Positions 24,198-36,716 of a stretch of DNA of 64,000 nucleotides are shown here, piece by piece. The position numbers and the translations under genes are program-made. The stretch's first letter is position 1; each line of letters starts with the position of its first letter. The notes beneath the pieces were generated by a model, which saw only the letters and a list, made by a program, of their open reading frames with translations, searched no databases and was not told the DNA's origin. Source of the DNA: Clavulina sp. PMI_390. Its lineage: Eukaryota; Basidiomycota; Agaricomycetes; Cantharellales; Hydnaceae. The stretch covers positions 420,227 to 484,226 of the forward strand of contig WIDE01000012.1 in the NCBI GenBank assembly GCA_015039315.1, read 5' to 3'.

Positions 24198-25062
24198 GGA
24201 AGATGAGTTCACAGCTGGGGCAGATATCTCATCGGTTTGAGACCAAGCAAAGGCCATTGGCCCAGGAAATATCTCATTCCTGCCATAAATGAGTTCTTTG
24301 GATTTTACGAGTATCAGCATCATACCCTGATTGATCGCACAATTGCATTGAGTGGACTCCACTGGAGCCTTGGATGTGTGCTTAGTTACCTCAGAGCTAG
24401 AGCAGTTTAGTAGCTCCGAATATGATCGATTAGACTCTATCAACCAGAAAGCGTGCCTCACTGACACTGTTAGCAGCCTTTGTCAACTTCGGCCACCGCT
24501 AAGGTCAGCTTGAGCCTCAAAATTGCCATTGAATCACGAGGTGTTTGGGTCAACTGAATCTGCCCTGCTTATAGAGAGAGAGCACATCAGGGAGCTGATG
24601 ACAGAGGAAACTTTTGTGCGAGCTCGAAACTTGCTAACGTGTTCCTAAAAATTGATTATTTGCACAAATCGCTGAGGACTACGTCAAACAAGCAAGCACG
24701 GAAGATAATTCCAATACAGTCCGACTGCCTGAACGCGTAGATGCAATAGCTATGGCGCCCCTGACTCTGCATCACTCTGGAAGGAAGAAAAGGTGAGGCC
24801 TTACCGCGCTTCCATCACAGAGGCTTCAAAGTACGAGTTGTCGAGCTAAAGATATATTTGTACTTTTGACGCAATCTCAAGTCGTTTTTACGCTCTGAAC
24901 GTGACAATAGGCTACGATGCACCATTGTTTCTAGCATGTTCCATGTATGGGCCACGTGTTGTCCAATTTATTGCCGACCACCCTATTTATCACAGCGCGA
25001 CATTGTCACGCCATTGCTTGAGGCACTTTACATCGGACTTACCTGGAAACTAAAGCAACTGG
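24198..25062. other. Intergenic between tandem membrane paralogs
   Basis: 865 bp without a supportable gene. A 92-codon minus-strand open frame at 24189-24467 overlaps the 3' end of paralog 2 and has no family features. The last 60 bp resemble the proximal promoter of paralog 2. Confidence 0.5.
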
Positions 25063-27121
25063 ATGGAAGGGGCAGAGTGTATCATTCTAGCAAATCCAGA
25101 TGTCGGAGGTGAGCGTGAGATTGTCACCCTCGGGCGCCTGTGTCTGGCCACAGCGCGGCCTTCTTAGGTGGTGCGGTCCACTCACAAGGTGTCTGAACTA
25201 TAATATAGGCATCGGCATCCGTGTTGGCGTCTACCTCCAGGCGCTTCTACCCCTCCTTATTTCCTACATCGATCTCTTTTTAGGTGCCGATGAAGCGCGA
25301 CGCGAATCCAACAAGGACACAGCAAACGCACTCGTCTTCACTGGCATTTCTTTACTCATCTCTGCAATTGTACAAGCCCATACAAAAGGGCTGACCGTCT
25401 ATCACGCCTACACCGTTCTTAATCTTTGTTGGGTTACCATCATCGGAGGCGCGCCAGTCTTCGTGATGGGTGTGTTCAACAACGTCGAGTCGATGCGCGA
25501 CTTGAATCACAAATTTGTGTTTTCTCTCTTCAGTTTGAAGCTGAGCCTTTTAGGCGCCTTTGGGATATGGCTGAACCTCAAGGTTCGCTCCTTTGACACC
25601 TCACCCAACAACTGCACTGGGACAACTGTGCTTTGGTGGTTCGGCCGTCGCATTCCGGCTGAGTCGTGGCATTCTCGAGGGCCTCTACTCGCGCTTTACG
25701 TGATAATGGCAGTTCCTGGTAACAATACTGGCACATTATTACTGATCATACTTGGTCAATGGCTGGAGTCCTCGGCTATATTGTTAAACAGGATGTCTAT
25801 GGGTTATCTTCCTGTACCAGCGACAAACACAGCGGTTAAGATCTTCATGTTACCATTTATCTTGCTGCACTCTCCGCGCATCATCCGCATATTTCAAGGG
25901 ATAAATACGATCATCTACTGGGCCATTGTTGCGATGATGATCACGATCACAGAGAAGACAATCTCTATCAACAAGATTGCGCCAGGCGAACACGATTGGA
26001 CCCTGGGACAGACATTTGCTACTATTGTGGCCTTTTTCCCCGTATTCGGGCTCCTTTCCCGTTTCGCTAAATCAGTGAAACTGCCGCCGTCTGTAGAACG
26101 TATGTGGGCTGCAGTTTATGATGACCCTCTCAGCAAACCTATGATTAATGGTACTCCATTATACGAGTTGTTGGTTCCAGAAAAAATGACATGGCGACAG
26201 AAAGTCAGAATCTTAAGTCTCGTCAGAGACTTTTTGAGGTATGTGAGCAATGCTGATGTGAAAATGTTCTGTCTCCCTCTCAACGCTCTGCGTGCACTCG
26301 AATTTCAGCTCAATTCAGGGGGAAGATCAAGACTCGCTGAAGAAAACGCACATTATAGTGAAAATGATGATAACCATGCTCGAGAAGTAAGTATCTCAAT
26401 CCTCAATCCTCAACCATCATATCATTAGTCCTAACAGTACATGCCCGTGATATGTTTTGACTTGTAGTGAGATTATGTCTAAATATGCCGCTGACGGATT
26501 CATCCGGACATTTGACGACATTATTCACAGAAAGTGAGCGTTCATACTCCTCAGCCAGCTATCTCAGTATTAAAACGCGTACGACCATAGCCCTGAGCCC
26601 CAAGAAGAAGCTGAGTTTACTCGGTTGATTTGTGCGTTGCCTGGTTATATGGAAGAGTTAGCAATGTTGTCAAGCGAAACGTGGGAGGGGTAAGGCGGCT
26701 CGAATTATTTCGTTCGATGAGGAGGCTGACTTCCCTATCCTTTGATTTTTTTATTAGACGCTCGCGAGAGGAAAAGGCTGATACGTGCCGCGTTCTTTTA
26801 ATAGAACTAATTTCGACGTTCGTATACCCCATGTGCTTGTCTCTGCTCGTACTAATCTACGCTTCACTGCTGTGCCTGCAGACTTGAGGAGAAAGGCGCT
26901 ACAATGGAAGTTGTTCCATTTGTCTTCCCGTGGGAGCTCATCTTGCCCAGCTGTAACTGATGATCCGTTGCAAAGATGACTAGACTCTGATCAAGAAAAA
27001 TTTAATTTCTCTTGCAACAGCAATCCGAAATTTGTTACTTTCTCGCCGTCGTCAATCTCAATTGCGCCGCCAAGAATCGCGCAACTGGATTCCAGGTGCA
27101 CAACCCGCAGATTCGGTATAG
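25063..27121 (+). CDS. Multi-pass membrane protein of unknown function, paralog 3
   Basis: Exons 25063-25108, 25209-26238, 26309-26386, 26468-26533, 26591-26689, 26758-26817, 26882-26952 and 27021-27121 total 1,551 nt, 516 residues. The N-terminus MEGAECIILANPDVG joins GIGIRVGVYLQALLPLL. It is very close to paralog 2 over the seven hydrophobic segments (for example LTVYHAYTVLNLCWVTIIGG is identical). Exon 3 was placed at 26309 because the alternative AG at 26318 breaks the frame. The stop TAG at 27119-27121 lies where paralog 2 reads on through ADSVMLEQTS, and the next bases still resemble paralog 2, so the shorter end looks like a derived stop. Function unknown. Confidence 0.83.
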
Positions 27122-28751
27122 CATGAGCCGACCTCTCAATCCTCTCGTCACAACTCACGTGAGCGGCTGCTGTGCTCTCGCGTCGCAGTTTATCGTCATT
27201 TATTTCTTAGCGAGAAGGGCTCAAACAGGGAGCGAAGATCTCGTTGACTTGACAATGGAGTGGTTCCTTGAACTTGGCGAGGGATTTCTTCGACCTTGGA
27301 CTTTAGAACCTTGGACCGACGCTTGTTATCTGCTCCAGTATTCGTTGGCATGACACGAGAGGGATCTTATATATGATAGCATCCTTTTCAAGTGATTTAG
27401 GGGTGCCTATTGCTTCGCAATCGGGGCCTTCTGTCAACGACATTGTCGGGTGGTTTAATGGCGGAGTGACCGCTGATCTGTAAAGGTTTTGGAATGGTAC
27501 AGCCACGAATCGTCATGTTAGACGCCAATGGCATCGCGCGGACTGGATCAGGTCTTGTGAATATAACCTTTTGTTTTCTAGCATCTTCCCCATCTGCGCT
27601 GGAGATCGGAGATGAATAGCAGGAGGAAATTACCCGACCCTGTTTAGCGGCAGAACTTGCCCGCATTCGCCTAATTCTTGACAGCGCTGACAATGACAAG
27701 CGCAGCACTGTTTGCGACTTGGCGGTGACGATAGCCGCACTTGTCCATCTGATAAGAGGGTCCGATTCGTCGTACTTTGAAATGACCGGGTGTGTCATCT
27801 CTGACTATGCGCAGTCTTCACAAAGGCAGGATGTGCATTTGTCATCATCCTGAGTGACCAAGTGTGCTGGGTGTTGGTCAGTCCGCGCGGAGAGCGACGA
27901 GAACACGAGCAAATAAGGAGGTAACAATGGTGGAAGTCTGAGCGAAAGGATTGCCTGTTTATCACAAAGTTTTCGTTTGTTCGTATTAGGGCAACTCATG
28001 AGCCGATGATAGAGTCTCAATTTGAGGTAGTCACTGAACAGTGAGCGACCTCTGGGTCTGGGCCTATAACGCAACACTTGCGCGGTAAGGGTCGGTTCCA
28101 GGTCATACGACCGTCCTAGTCCAGATGTCAGCTGAGCTTTCACATGGTCGGGCCGGTGGACCTTGCACCTGTTTCAGTCAAGCATTTCATTACTCTAGTA
28201 GGCTCGATCTACACGCTGGATCTAGATGGAGGGGACACCTTCTCGGCGAGTTGTTGAGGTAGTGGTTTTAGTAGGTCTAGACCATCCAGGCTCGGGTGAA
28301 CCAAGCACCCAAGCGCGGTTCCGTCCACCGCTTGCGTCGAGGTGAGTCATGCCACCAAGGTCACGACCTTGCTCGTGGCCGGTGATTTCGTCTAGAGCCA
28401 ATAAGGCGAGGGTGAGATTTTCAGCAAAGCGGTGTCTATAAAGGTCTAATTTGACGTGGTGGCACAAGTCTCAAGACTGCATTTTTTTGTGGTCGTGTGC
28501 CAGAGAAAGAATTAAATTGCTCACGTGCAGCCACTAGCGGTGGCTGTGACTCGATCTTCCGACTGACAAAACTCTTTTCTGCTTTCTGCTCCCGCCCATC
28601 GCTCTCGTTTGCTTAGAGTGAGACCTCTTCACCAGCTTCCTATCAGCGTTTCTAGGCATTCGTGCATCTCTTCTTCTACCTGGACGCTTCACACCCGGCC
28701 GCAGTTCAGTCCCTCGGTGGCTCACCACTGCCACTACTGCTTCGCAACAAG
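27122..28751. other. 1.6-kb region without a confident gene
   Basis: The first 50 bp resemble the 3' coding tail of paralog 2. Minus-strand open frames at 27397-27798 and 27805-28143 (the latter ending in a CTSCLCEDC cysteine cluster) and 28222-28467 could be exons of an unrecognised minus-strand gene, but I found no splice path that gives a recognisable protein. Just before the MYND gene there is a CACGTG E-box palindrome (28522-28527) and a short inverted repeat (AGCCAC ... GTGGCT). Confidence 0.4.
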
Positions 28752-31431
28752 ATGTCCGCCACCTCCAGCACCAAGGGTAGCTCAAGTAGCCATCCTACAT
28801 CCACAAGCACATCCGCACAACACTCGATAGCATCCTCTCGTAGCTCTCTCGTCTTGGAGCTACCCGCCAAGACTACTGAGATTGACTATGTTGCAAGTGA
28901 CGAAATGTCGGCCCTCTCTCCTCCCCGCTTGCTCGAACTTGGAGTAGCTTACGTTGAGCTCGGGCATCATGCCTTGGCCTCACACGATGCTAGCGAAGCA
29001 CTCCATTACTTCTCCCTCTCCCTTGCTCATCTTCTGTGGTACCTGCTACCCTCAGAATCCCGCCCTACCCTGCATTTCCCCATATCCATATTTTCCCCGA
29101 CGCGCAGCATCTCAGACGCCATTCCCAGTAGTGTATCATCTGAGAAAACTCCGGAGCCCGTCCGTGTTCTCGTAAGTCTTCCTTTTTCTCTCGAGCTTCC
29201 CTGAATTCCCGCCTCCGTCGCTCAATTAAGAGTCGTCTCGGGGACACCCGTTGTGTGTCACATTATTACTGGTCGTCTGACATAACTCCTTATCTCTGGT
29301 GTGTGCATGTGTGTGGGCACATGCCAATAGATCCAAGGCCTAGAAGGCTTCCGCGATTCAGTCTATGCTCTCATCGGCGATCCGGAGCTTGCACCCGGCG
29401 TGCCGAACACGGCCGCTGGTAATGATCCGCCACCTGACACTCACACTGGCAAAGCCTCCACCAGCACTCACAAGACTCGTACGCGCTCGTCACTGGATCA
29501 CGGGGACGTCATCCCTCGTGGTACCGAGGCCCCGCTACCGAAGGCGATCCACACGTTCGCACGTGCGGTGTGCAATGCTCTGCTGCAAGCCAACGATTCA
29601 CCACCAGCCAGTGGCTTTGACCCGCAAGCCTCAGAGACGATCGAGAAAGTGGCCAACCAAGCAGTGAGTTGCTTTTTGGATGCCCTTCAATTGCGATGTG
29701 CGCTTATTCCGGAATTTCTGCGTCCCTTGCTGATCGTCCGTGGTGATCGTACACACCCTCTCGTCTTGTGATCTTCCTCTTGACTACCACGCACTTTGTT
29801 CTTTCTTTCTTCGCTCCATGAACTTTCGTGTACGGCAGCTGAAAGCTCTAGATCGTCTCGAACCTACTGCTTCCCAACAGTCGAGTTGGGATGATATGGA
29901 GGCTGACCTCACCATTGATACCAAAGTGGCATTCCCATCTTCGGAGTCTCCAACAGAGGTCCCACCAGCGGCTGGCGCCCCAAATTTAGCTCCCCCGCCT
30001 TCTTCTCATTCGGCCAATGGGCCGGGTGCTATAGCGGCGTCCAAATCCCCTCATGACACGGCGTTATCTCCTCAATCCGCTCCTCCTTCCGAACCCCTTG
30101 CTCCACAGCGCAGTCGTCATCAGCACCATCGCAGTGAAGTCTTCCCCATCTTCCATCTGGCATCTCCTCAGTCGCACTCGCGTTCGCATCCTCAAACCCC
30201 GCGTTATGCGACCGCACCACCATCTCGGGCTCGCACAAACTCTATGCGCTCCCTCTCACGAGCTTTTGCGCCCAAGTCCATCTCCGTGTCGGCCTCTATT
30301 ACTCCATCATCCACCACGGACTCGTCTGGACCCCCTTCGCCCACATTAAGCACGACCCGCTCTACCCGATCCATGTTCAGCCTGTTCCCTACCTCCCACT
30401 CGCTTTTCACCCTCTCTAGGTCCACGTCGTTCCGGTCGATGACGCCATCACATCTCTCGACGTCGTCATCTGTAATGGGAGACGATGCGCCCATGAAGAG
30501 CTCGCCCGTTTCAGCGCAAGTGACGAGTGCCGATCCGTTTGGCGAGGATGATGATGCGCGTTGGATAGCAGAGTCGAGTCGGGCGGCCCTATCTGCTCCC
30601 GTATCGCCAACTCACACAAAGTTCCAGTTTCCATCCGCGCCGAAAGCCCCCTCGCCATTACATCAGGAAGGAGGAGAAGATGTACCGTCGCGCCGGATCC
30701 GAATGCGCGGTTCTCGGTCGATCGGGTCGAGTTATGGTGCGCAGGAACTTTTGCATGCTGTTCAGGCTCGAGAACAGGCGGAGATACTCGCGCTGTTACC
30801 TGCGCTTGAAGAGATGGATGCTTATGGGGATGGTGACGAAGAGTTGACAGGGCTCATTCAGCGACTACGAAGTTCAACGCTCCCATCATCATCACGGCAG
30901 CCCTCATCTTCCTCGAATCAGCAGCCTATGGAACCTCCCAGCGTGATGGTGACAAGTCCTTCGACGAGCCCTAAACGCTTGGCACAACAGCATAACCGAA
31001 ACGCCACCCTACCATCTTCCCTCTCCCCACCTCCCTCTCCCACTCGGAATCGCAATCGACAAGGCTCGGCTTCTTCACATTCGACGCACCACTTATCTGC
31101 ATCATCTCCCCGCCGATCCACTATCAATCACCTCCAACCTCCGTCAGAAGTCACTCCAGGCGCAATGCCCGCTCTGCACCCGGCCCTTGCCGCAGTCGAG
31201 CGCTCTTCTCGCTTGCTCAAGTCGACTGTGGCGTGTGCGGTATGTGGAGATGTGGGCAAGGATTTCCCGAGGTGTGGAAAATGTGGAGAGGCGTGGTGTT
31301 CTAGGGAGTGTCGGATGAAGAGCCTTGCTGGGAAGAAGAGGCATGTTTGTGGTGGTGCTGGTGCTGGTGTTGATGCTCCTACGGCGGGGACGGCTGCCGC
31401 GCCAACAGCAGAAGTCGGAGTGCATGCCTAA
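28752..31431 (+). CDS. MYND-type zinc-finger protein with long disordered middle
   Basis: Exons 28752-29171, 29331-29663 and 29839-31431 are all phase 0 and give 781 residues. The start ATG has A at -3. Residues about 57-100 (LLELGVAYVELGHHALASHD and on) look like paired helices of MIT or TPR type; this is tentative. Residues 280-700 are very rich in Ser, Pro and Thr and probably disordered. Residues about 717-755 form a MYND finger: CAVC, CGKC, CSREC, then HVC with a Lys-rich stretch between. MYND fingers bind zinc and mediate protein-protein contacts with proline-rich partners. No SET domain is present, so this is not a SMYD methyltransferase. The partner is unknown. Confidence 0.8.
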
Positions 31432-31777
31432 GTGCTTACGACTCTCACGACTCTACAAAAAAGAAAAAGTCTCTAGGACAGAGACGATGCTCGAACCTAA
31501 CTTATCTAGCTCACGTCACGACGATTTACGATCATGATCTCTACGCATGGGTTCGTGTAGTTGTGCTTCATTTTTTTAATCCCTTTCGTCTCTTCTCCTG
31601 TTCCTGTCTCACATATGTAGTTTTTCTTCCTTTCGACATTTGCACATGTACATTTACACACATACGCACACTATCTATTGTGGATGAAATACGCATTTCG
31701 TTTTGCTTTACTTGTTTCCTTATCTTACGTAGACATGACAATCGAATGGATCCTGATCTTGTTTGTCCAGCTCTTTG
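31432..31777. other. Intergenic between convergent MYND and TBCD genes
   Basis: 346 bp, T-rich on the plus strand (TTTTTTT near 31570 and TTTCGTTTTGC), fitting the 3' regions of two convergent genes. No gene seen. Confidence 0.5.
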
Positions 31778-34700
31778 TCATGCACCAGCTCCTCGTAGTG
31801 CGGCCAAGACTCGAGCGCTGGCACTCTCATACTCGCCATTATTAGACCTGATGGCACAGTTTCAGTTACACAAGATAAAACTGTCAACAAATCCGCCGTA
31901 GCGAAAAGCAGGATGAAAGGCCATGCATACCAAGGTGTCTCAAGCAGAAGCTCCTCGATCTCGCCCTCGTCGTCTCCAGCAGATTCCAGATCGAGGTCAG
32001 CAGTCTGCATCTTGATGTAGATTTCTTCCGCCGTAGCTGTACGAATCTACGTAGTCATGAGCGAGCTTCAGTATAAGATGACATCAAGCTGATTGAGAGT
32101 CGCTAGATCTTACCACAGGGAACTGATGGTTCAAGAAGACGGAAACATAATCTATTGCATTGACACGGAGAGGAGCGATGGAAAGAGTAGCGACGGCTCT
32201 GGAGGGAGGGTTACGACGGTCAGGCTTTCGGCGTAAAGGCAACAGTAAAATCTTACATCTTCATGCACGCTGTAATTCTCGGTATGCTCTTGAGTTTGTT
32301 TGCGTTCCGTCCCGCAAGCGAAAGGATGCGCTTGATTCTACGTGCCAGAATTAGTAGCAGTAAATGGCCCGTCGACAACCTGCGGAGACCTACATTTCTA
32401 GGCCGGCTGCGTCCTCGGCGAGCACAATAGCGACTTCGTCATCCAACAGAATGAAGAGAGTGTTCAGAATTGGAACCATCAACGAATTTGTCGAATAGTA
32501 GGTCTTGGCGAGTGCGAATATGTCGTCAGAGACATCCGGCACTGCCAAAGCGCCGGTATCTGCTGGCTTGGATATTGGAAGGGACTGAAGAAGCTTCTTA
32601 AGATTGTCGATGATTGGCTGGCGCTGTGAAGGTAAGGACGGTAAATCTCTCTTTCAAGCTCAGAGAAATTGCGTGGCATACACTAGCTTCATTCTTGCTT
32701 CCGATACTCAGAATAAGTCCATGGAGAAGAGGCTTGCGGTATTCGGAAATCGCGAGCAGTGGTATTAATTTGGGGAAGAGAAGCTCGCCTTCTGACCAGA
32801 ACTCTCGAATATCCTCGATCCTATCGATCAACATTGCGTGAGTCATGATTCCCAGCAGTTGAATAATCGACGCCTACTTGAGAAAAGCTTGCGCCAACTG
32901 ATCCAGCCCAGGGAGCTGCCACGCACGTAGTGCATCACTGTCGCGGAGAGCTACGCGTGCTTCCGCCAAGGAGCAAATCTGCTGTCCTGCCTCACGCCTC
33001 ACAGTATCTAGTCGTTCGGCACCTTGTTTCAACAAAGCCGCAAATGTAGTGATATAGAGCTCTGGCGGGAATGACTCTTGCAGCAATGGTGACTCCCGAA
33101 GTTCACTTGATTCGAGAAATGTCTTTGCTATTGAGCCAAGACTATTGATAGCGGCAATACGAATCCAGGAGCCAACATCGCCTCGCTCGTCAATGGTATA
33201 GTCTTCTAGTGCGGTAATGAGTGCTTGGATGATCCGAGTAACGTGCAAGCCACCGAGAGCTGGATGGATATGCCATCATTATCAGGTAGCCACTCTTGGT
33301 CTTGAACAGCACGTACCACGAGATGTAGCCAATGGTGAGGATAATAGAATCTGGGCCAGTGAAACGCACGCGTTCCGCCTTGTCTCAACATTTTTAGAAT
33401 ATCCACGAGACTGGAATCAAAGGTACTCGTCAACACCGTACTCAAGGTGTAGATGATATACGCACTTCAACCGTGAGCGCATTTATGAGAACGTCCGTGC
33501 CAGTTTTGATACCATGATCAAATGCGGCAAAATCCAAAAATCCCAGAGTCCGAGCATAGCCCTGCTGGGCATTTGGCGTCGAGGTTGGAAAGTCTTTGCT
33601 AGCGACCTTGACGTAGTCGGTGCATGAGCGAAGCTTGCTTAGAGAGCTCATCGCGCGAGCGGCGGATTCTTGCACGCCGACGTCTCGGTGCTTCAGGGAC
33701 GTATCAAGGGCAGGCCGCCACCAGGTCTCTGACTGAGGCAGAAGGAGAGCTTCGGTGGACAGGCTGGTCTGAAGGGCGTAGCAGATGCTGGAGAGAACAA
33801 GCTCGTTCCCATATTTCTTGATGAGCCGTGGCGGCAGTTTGGCCAGTAGCTTGTATACCTTGGATGATTGTAAGTTCTGTTATCACTGGAGTAAGTCTAC
33901 CTCCGAACATACTTCGAGTTGTAGGTCAGCATGTCCAGATTGCGTAAAGGCGTCGGCTAGTTCCGCAAGAGTTAGTAGACCTCCATGCACTTCATTGTTG
34001 TCCAGTGATGTAATGAGTGGGGTCTGCCTCGACGTTTTAGCGGAGCACATGATATCACCAAAGGAGACGTACGATACGTGTCATGACCTTCTGGCCCAAG
34101 TCTCGCAAATCGAGGGAGCATAATGCGCGAAGCCCCTGAGAGGCAAGGGCTCTCATTGCAGAGTCCCAGTGCCTTATGGAGATAGCTATGAGATGATCAA
34201 TCAAGAACGGGCGATATTCATCGTGCCTGTGCATGCCACCTCAGAATCAGTGGGGCGGGACATAAGCGAAGGATTCAGAGCCAAACGAACTCTGCAACCT
34301 GGATCGCGGACACCAAAAACGAGTTCTTCCTCACGCTCACGGCATAGAAGTCTGTCTTTCGTAGAACATCAATCCCATGGGGAAATATGTTCTGCACAAC
34401 AGCCCAAGTAAGCAGAATTGAACGGCGTGACAGGTGGCGGCAACATACCAGCCGTCCAACACTCTCTTGGAACGCTGCACTGGCGGCCCGGCGGATTTGA
34501 ACTTCGCGGTCATATACGGACACGGCAACAAGTCTGCGGGCAATCTCAAATGCGAAGGGTTTCATAGTGTTCGCATCTTGCGATCGAGCTAATGACCATA
34601 TGACGTATGCGGCTGCATCACGGACACTCGAGCCCACTGAATGAGAGCCTTTACGGACGTCAAAATATAAAGCCTGGAGAGTTGATCGAGGTGAGCAATT

Positions 34701-36521
34701 ATTGACTACATGGAGATATGATTGGAAAAATAACCTTTGACATCCATTTAATCGCATTGCTCAATTGATCTTTCCCAACCAGATCTCGTCGAGCAAACTC
34801 TGCCGTCGCCAGACATGCACCATGCCATGTGCTCTCTGCACTCGACGGGAGCTGCACACCAAAACCACCATCTCCGACAGCGCCAAAGGGTTTCTCATCC
34901 AGCTCTGCGGGGAGGGTGTGGATGTCAAAAAGAGCAAGTACTGAGTCCAGGACTTGATCGTTGAAATCTCGAGGAAGTCGTTCAGAGGTACGGGCCAGCC
35001 CCTTGGCAGCTGACCAACGAACGACAGTATCTTTGTCTTGGAGTGAGGCAAGGATATCTTCGAGAGATTCTTCAACGAATGAAGGGACATCGATATCCTC
35101 ATTCGAGTCTGGATTTTGTACTTGGTTGGGAGATGAAGTTCCAGATACTTCCAAAATCTTCGCTGGTCACGTCAAAGGTTTAGGTGCCGGACCATCTCAT
35201 CCTCCGAGAAGGGCTTTTACACACCTTTGACTCGTGTGCGCACAGGTCTCGGCGGTAGACACGCCAAGGCGCGTCGACAAGTTAGCTTCGTCATCAGATG
35301 TCGAATAACTGTGTTGCCCATCAAAATATCTCGCTCCTTGATGAGTGACGATAGACGGCTCAATGGCTCGTCGAAGGAGTTGATTGTGCTTCCTTCACTG
35401 TTTTTGATAATGTCAGTGAGTACTCTCAGAATTCCTATCACCTTGATTGAAGCGGCGCATAAATTAGAGCCCTGGGATACGAGCGAAGCTTATCTTGCGA
35501 ACCTCGAAACTGTTAGGATCCTTCTCGCAAGAAGCGATTGAAGCGCCGATAAAAGAAGGGAGGAGACTTCCAGTGTCTCGTCTACAACAGGTATTAAGTT
35601 CCAATCCGAGCCAGCATGACACGCAATCATCTTACCGAGTGTATAGACCAGTCAGCAGTAACGCGGCTCCTACGCCTTCCATCCCAGCAAAATCTAGATA
35701 CTTCTTCCCGATTGCCTCTAGAGTTTCCGCAGTTGCCTTCGCGTCATGAGCTTGGGCGGTATCGAATCGAGCAAGATCGAAAGGTATCTTAGTGATCAAT
35801 GATAGCCAAAGAAGGACGATATATCGATAAGCCCATTCACTTGGTCTCTCGGCGGCGGGATTGACACTGGGAGAGAGGCATGATAAGGCGATAGAAAGGT
35901 CATCGACTTGATGAGGGAACAGCCGAACTGGGTGAAAAATATATGAGTAGTGTTTCTCTCGCTCGCTTTAGGAGACTGACCAACGGTCTTGCGTCCTCTT
36001 ACTTGAATAAATCGATAGATAAGTTCAGTAAGCCTCGAGAAGCGCCTCGAGTGGACGACAAATGTTTCATCTTCTGCAGAGCCAGGATGACGTTGGGAAT
36101 GCAGAAATGATCGCCGAGCGTGGGATCGGAAACAATCAATGGCGGGCAGCACCATTCTTTCAAGATATGGATCCATGAGATTCGCTTGCTCTTGGTATTC
36201 GTAGAGCTATCTTTCGGATCGCGGAGGAAAGGTTCATTGGTGGTCAGAAAGGGTGCCGCGTGGTTCGTAGGGCAAGAATGACGTGAGGAAGTCGGTCCAT
36301 AAATCCATGTATAAGCACCGAAGCGAGATATGATTTGATAAGTTACATACGATGCGCGTCATTTTGTTAAGAAGGCTGTCTTCTGCTTCATTCTGTGCAC
36401 CCTCTGCTTCAATCTCAACCCCAACATTGGCAGCCAGAAATGTAGTCAAGAGAGATAGAAATTCTTCTCCTCGCTCAAAGCGAGAGAAAGTCCTATTATC
36501 AGTCGCTGTGGCATCCTCCAT
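31778..36521 (-). CDS. TBCD: Tubulin-folding cofactor D (HEAT-repeat beta-tubulin chaperone)
   Basis: Assembles and disassembles alpha/beta-tubulin dimers with cofactors C and E. Signature stretches lie in the right order: DKDTVVRWSAAKGLART, STWHGACLATAEFARRDL, VRDAAAYVIWSLARSQD, DREVQIRRAASAAFQESVG, NIFPHGIDVLRKTDFYAV and, in the C-terminal domain, TIDERGDVGSWIRIAAI. ATG 36521 starts exon 1 (36521-36351), joined to an exon beginning at 36206. The last two exons are 32046-31931 and 31847-31778, ending in TGA after AALRGAGA. Many short introns lie between; I did not fix every boundary. Total extent fits the roughly 1,100-1,200 residues usual for the family. It is divergent from an F-box-like gene 195 bp away. 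An essential single-copy gene such as this marks the edge of the variable right-hand region. Confidence 0.9.
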
Positions 36522-36716
36522 GCTAGTCGCGGAGAGCTGTGGAAACCAGCGCAATCGGAATCAATAGTGGTGAACTCAGGCTGGGTGTCACGTACTCGTG
36601 ACTGCCTCGTGACCATTCACGTTCGCCTTTGTCTGGGCGGGAGCCTGCTCTCGACCCAGCCAAAGCTCGATCTACGCTAGGACCTGCACAAGCCTCCGAA
36701 ATTATAGGAAATCGAA
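36522..36716. promoter_or_regulatory. Divergent promoter between TBCD and F-box-like gene 1
   Basis: 195 bp between start codons. No TATA box is obvious. It separates a conserved gene from the lineage-specific F-box cluster. Confidence 0.45.

Noticed and set aside
24189..24467. 92-codon minus-strand frame
   Set aside because: It overlaps the end of membrane paralog 2 on the opposite strand and has no family features.
27397..28143. Two adjacent minus-strand frames, one with a CTSCLCEDC cluster
   Set aside because: No splice path gave a recognisable domain, and they lack supporting start or promoter signals.
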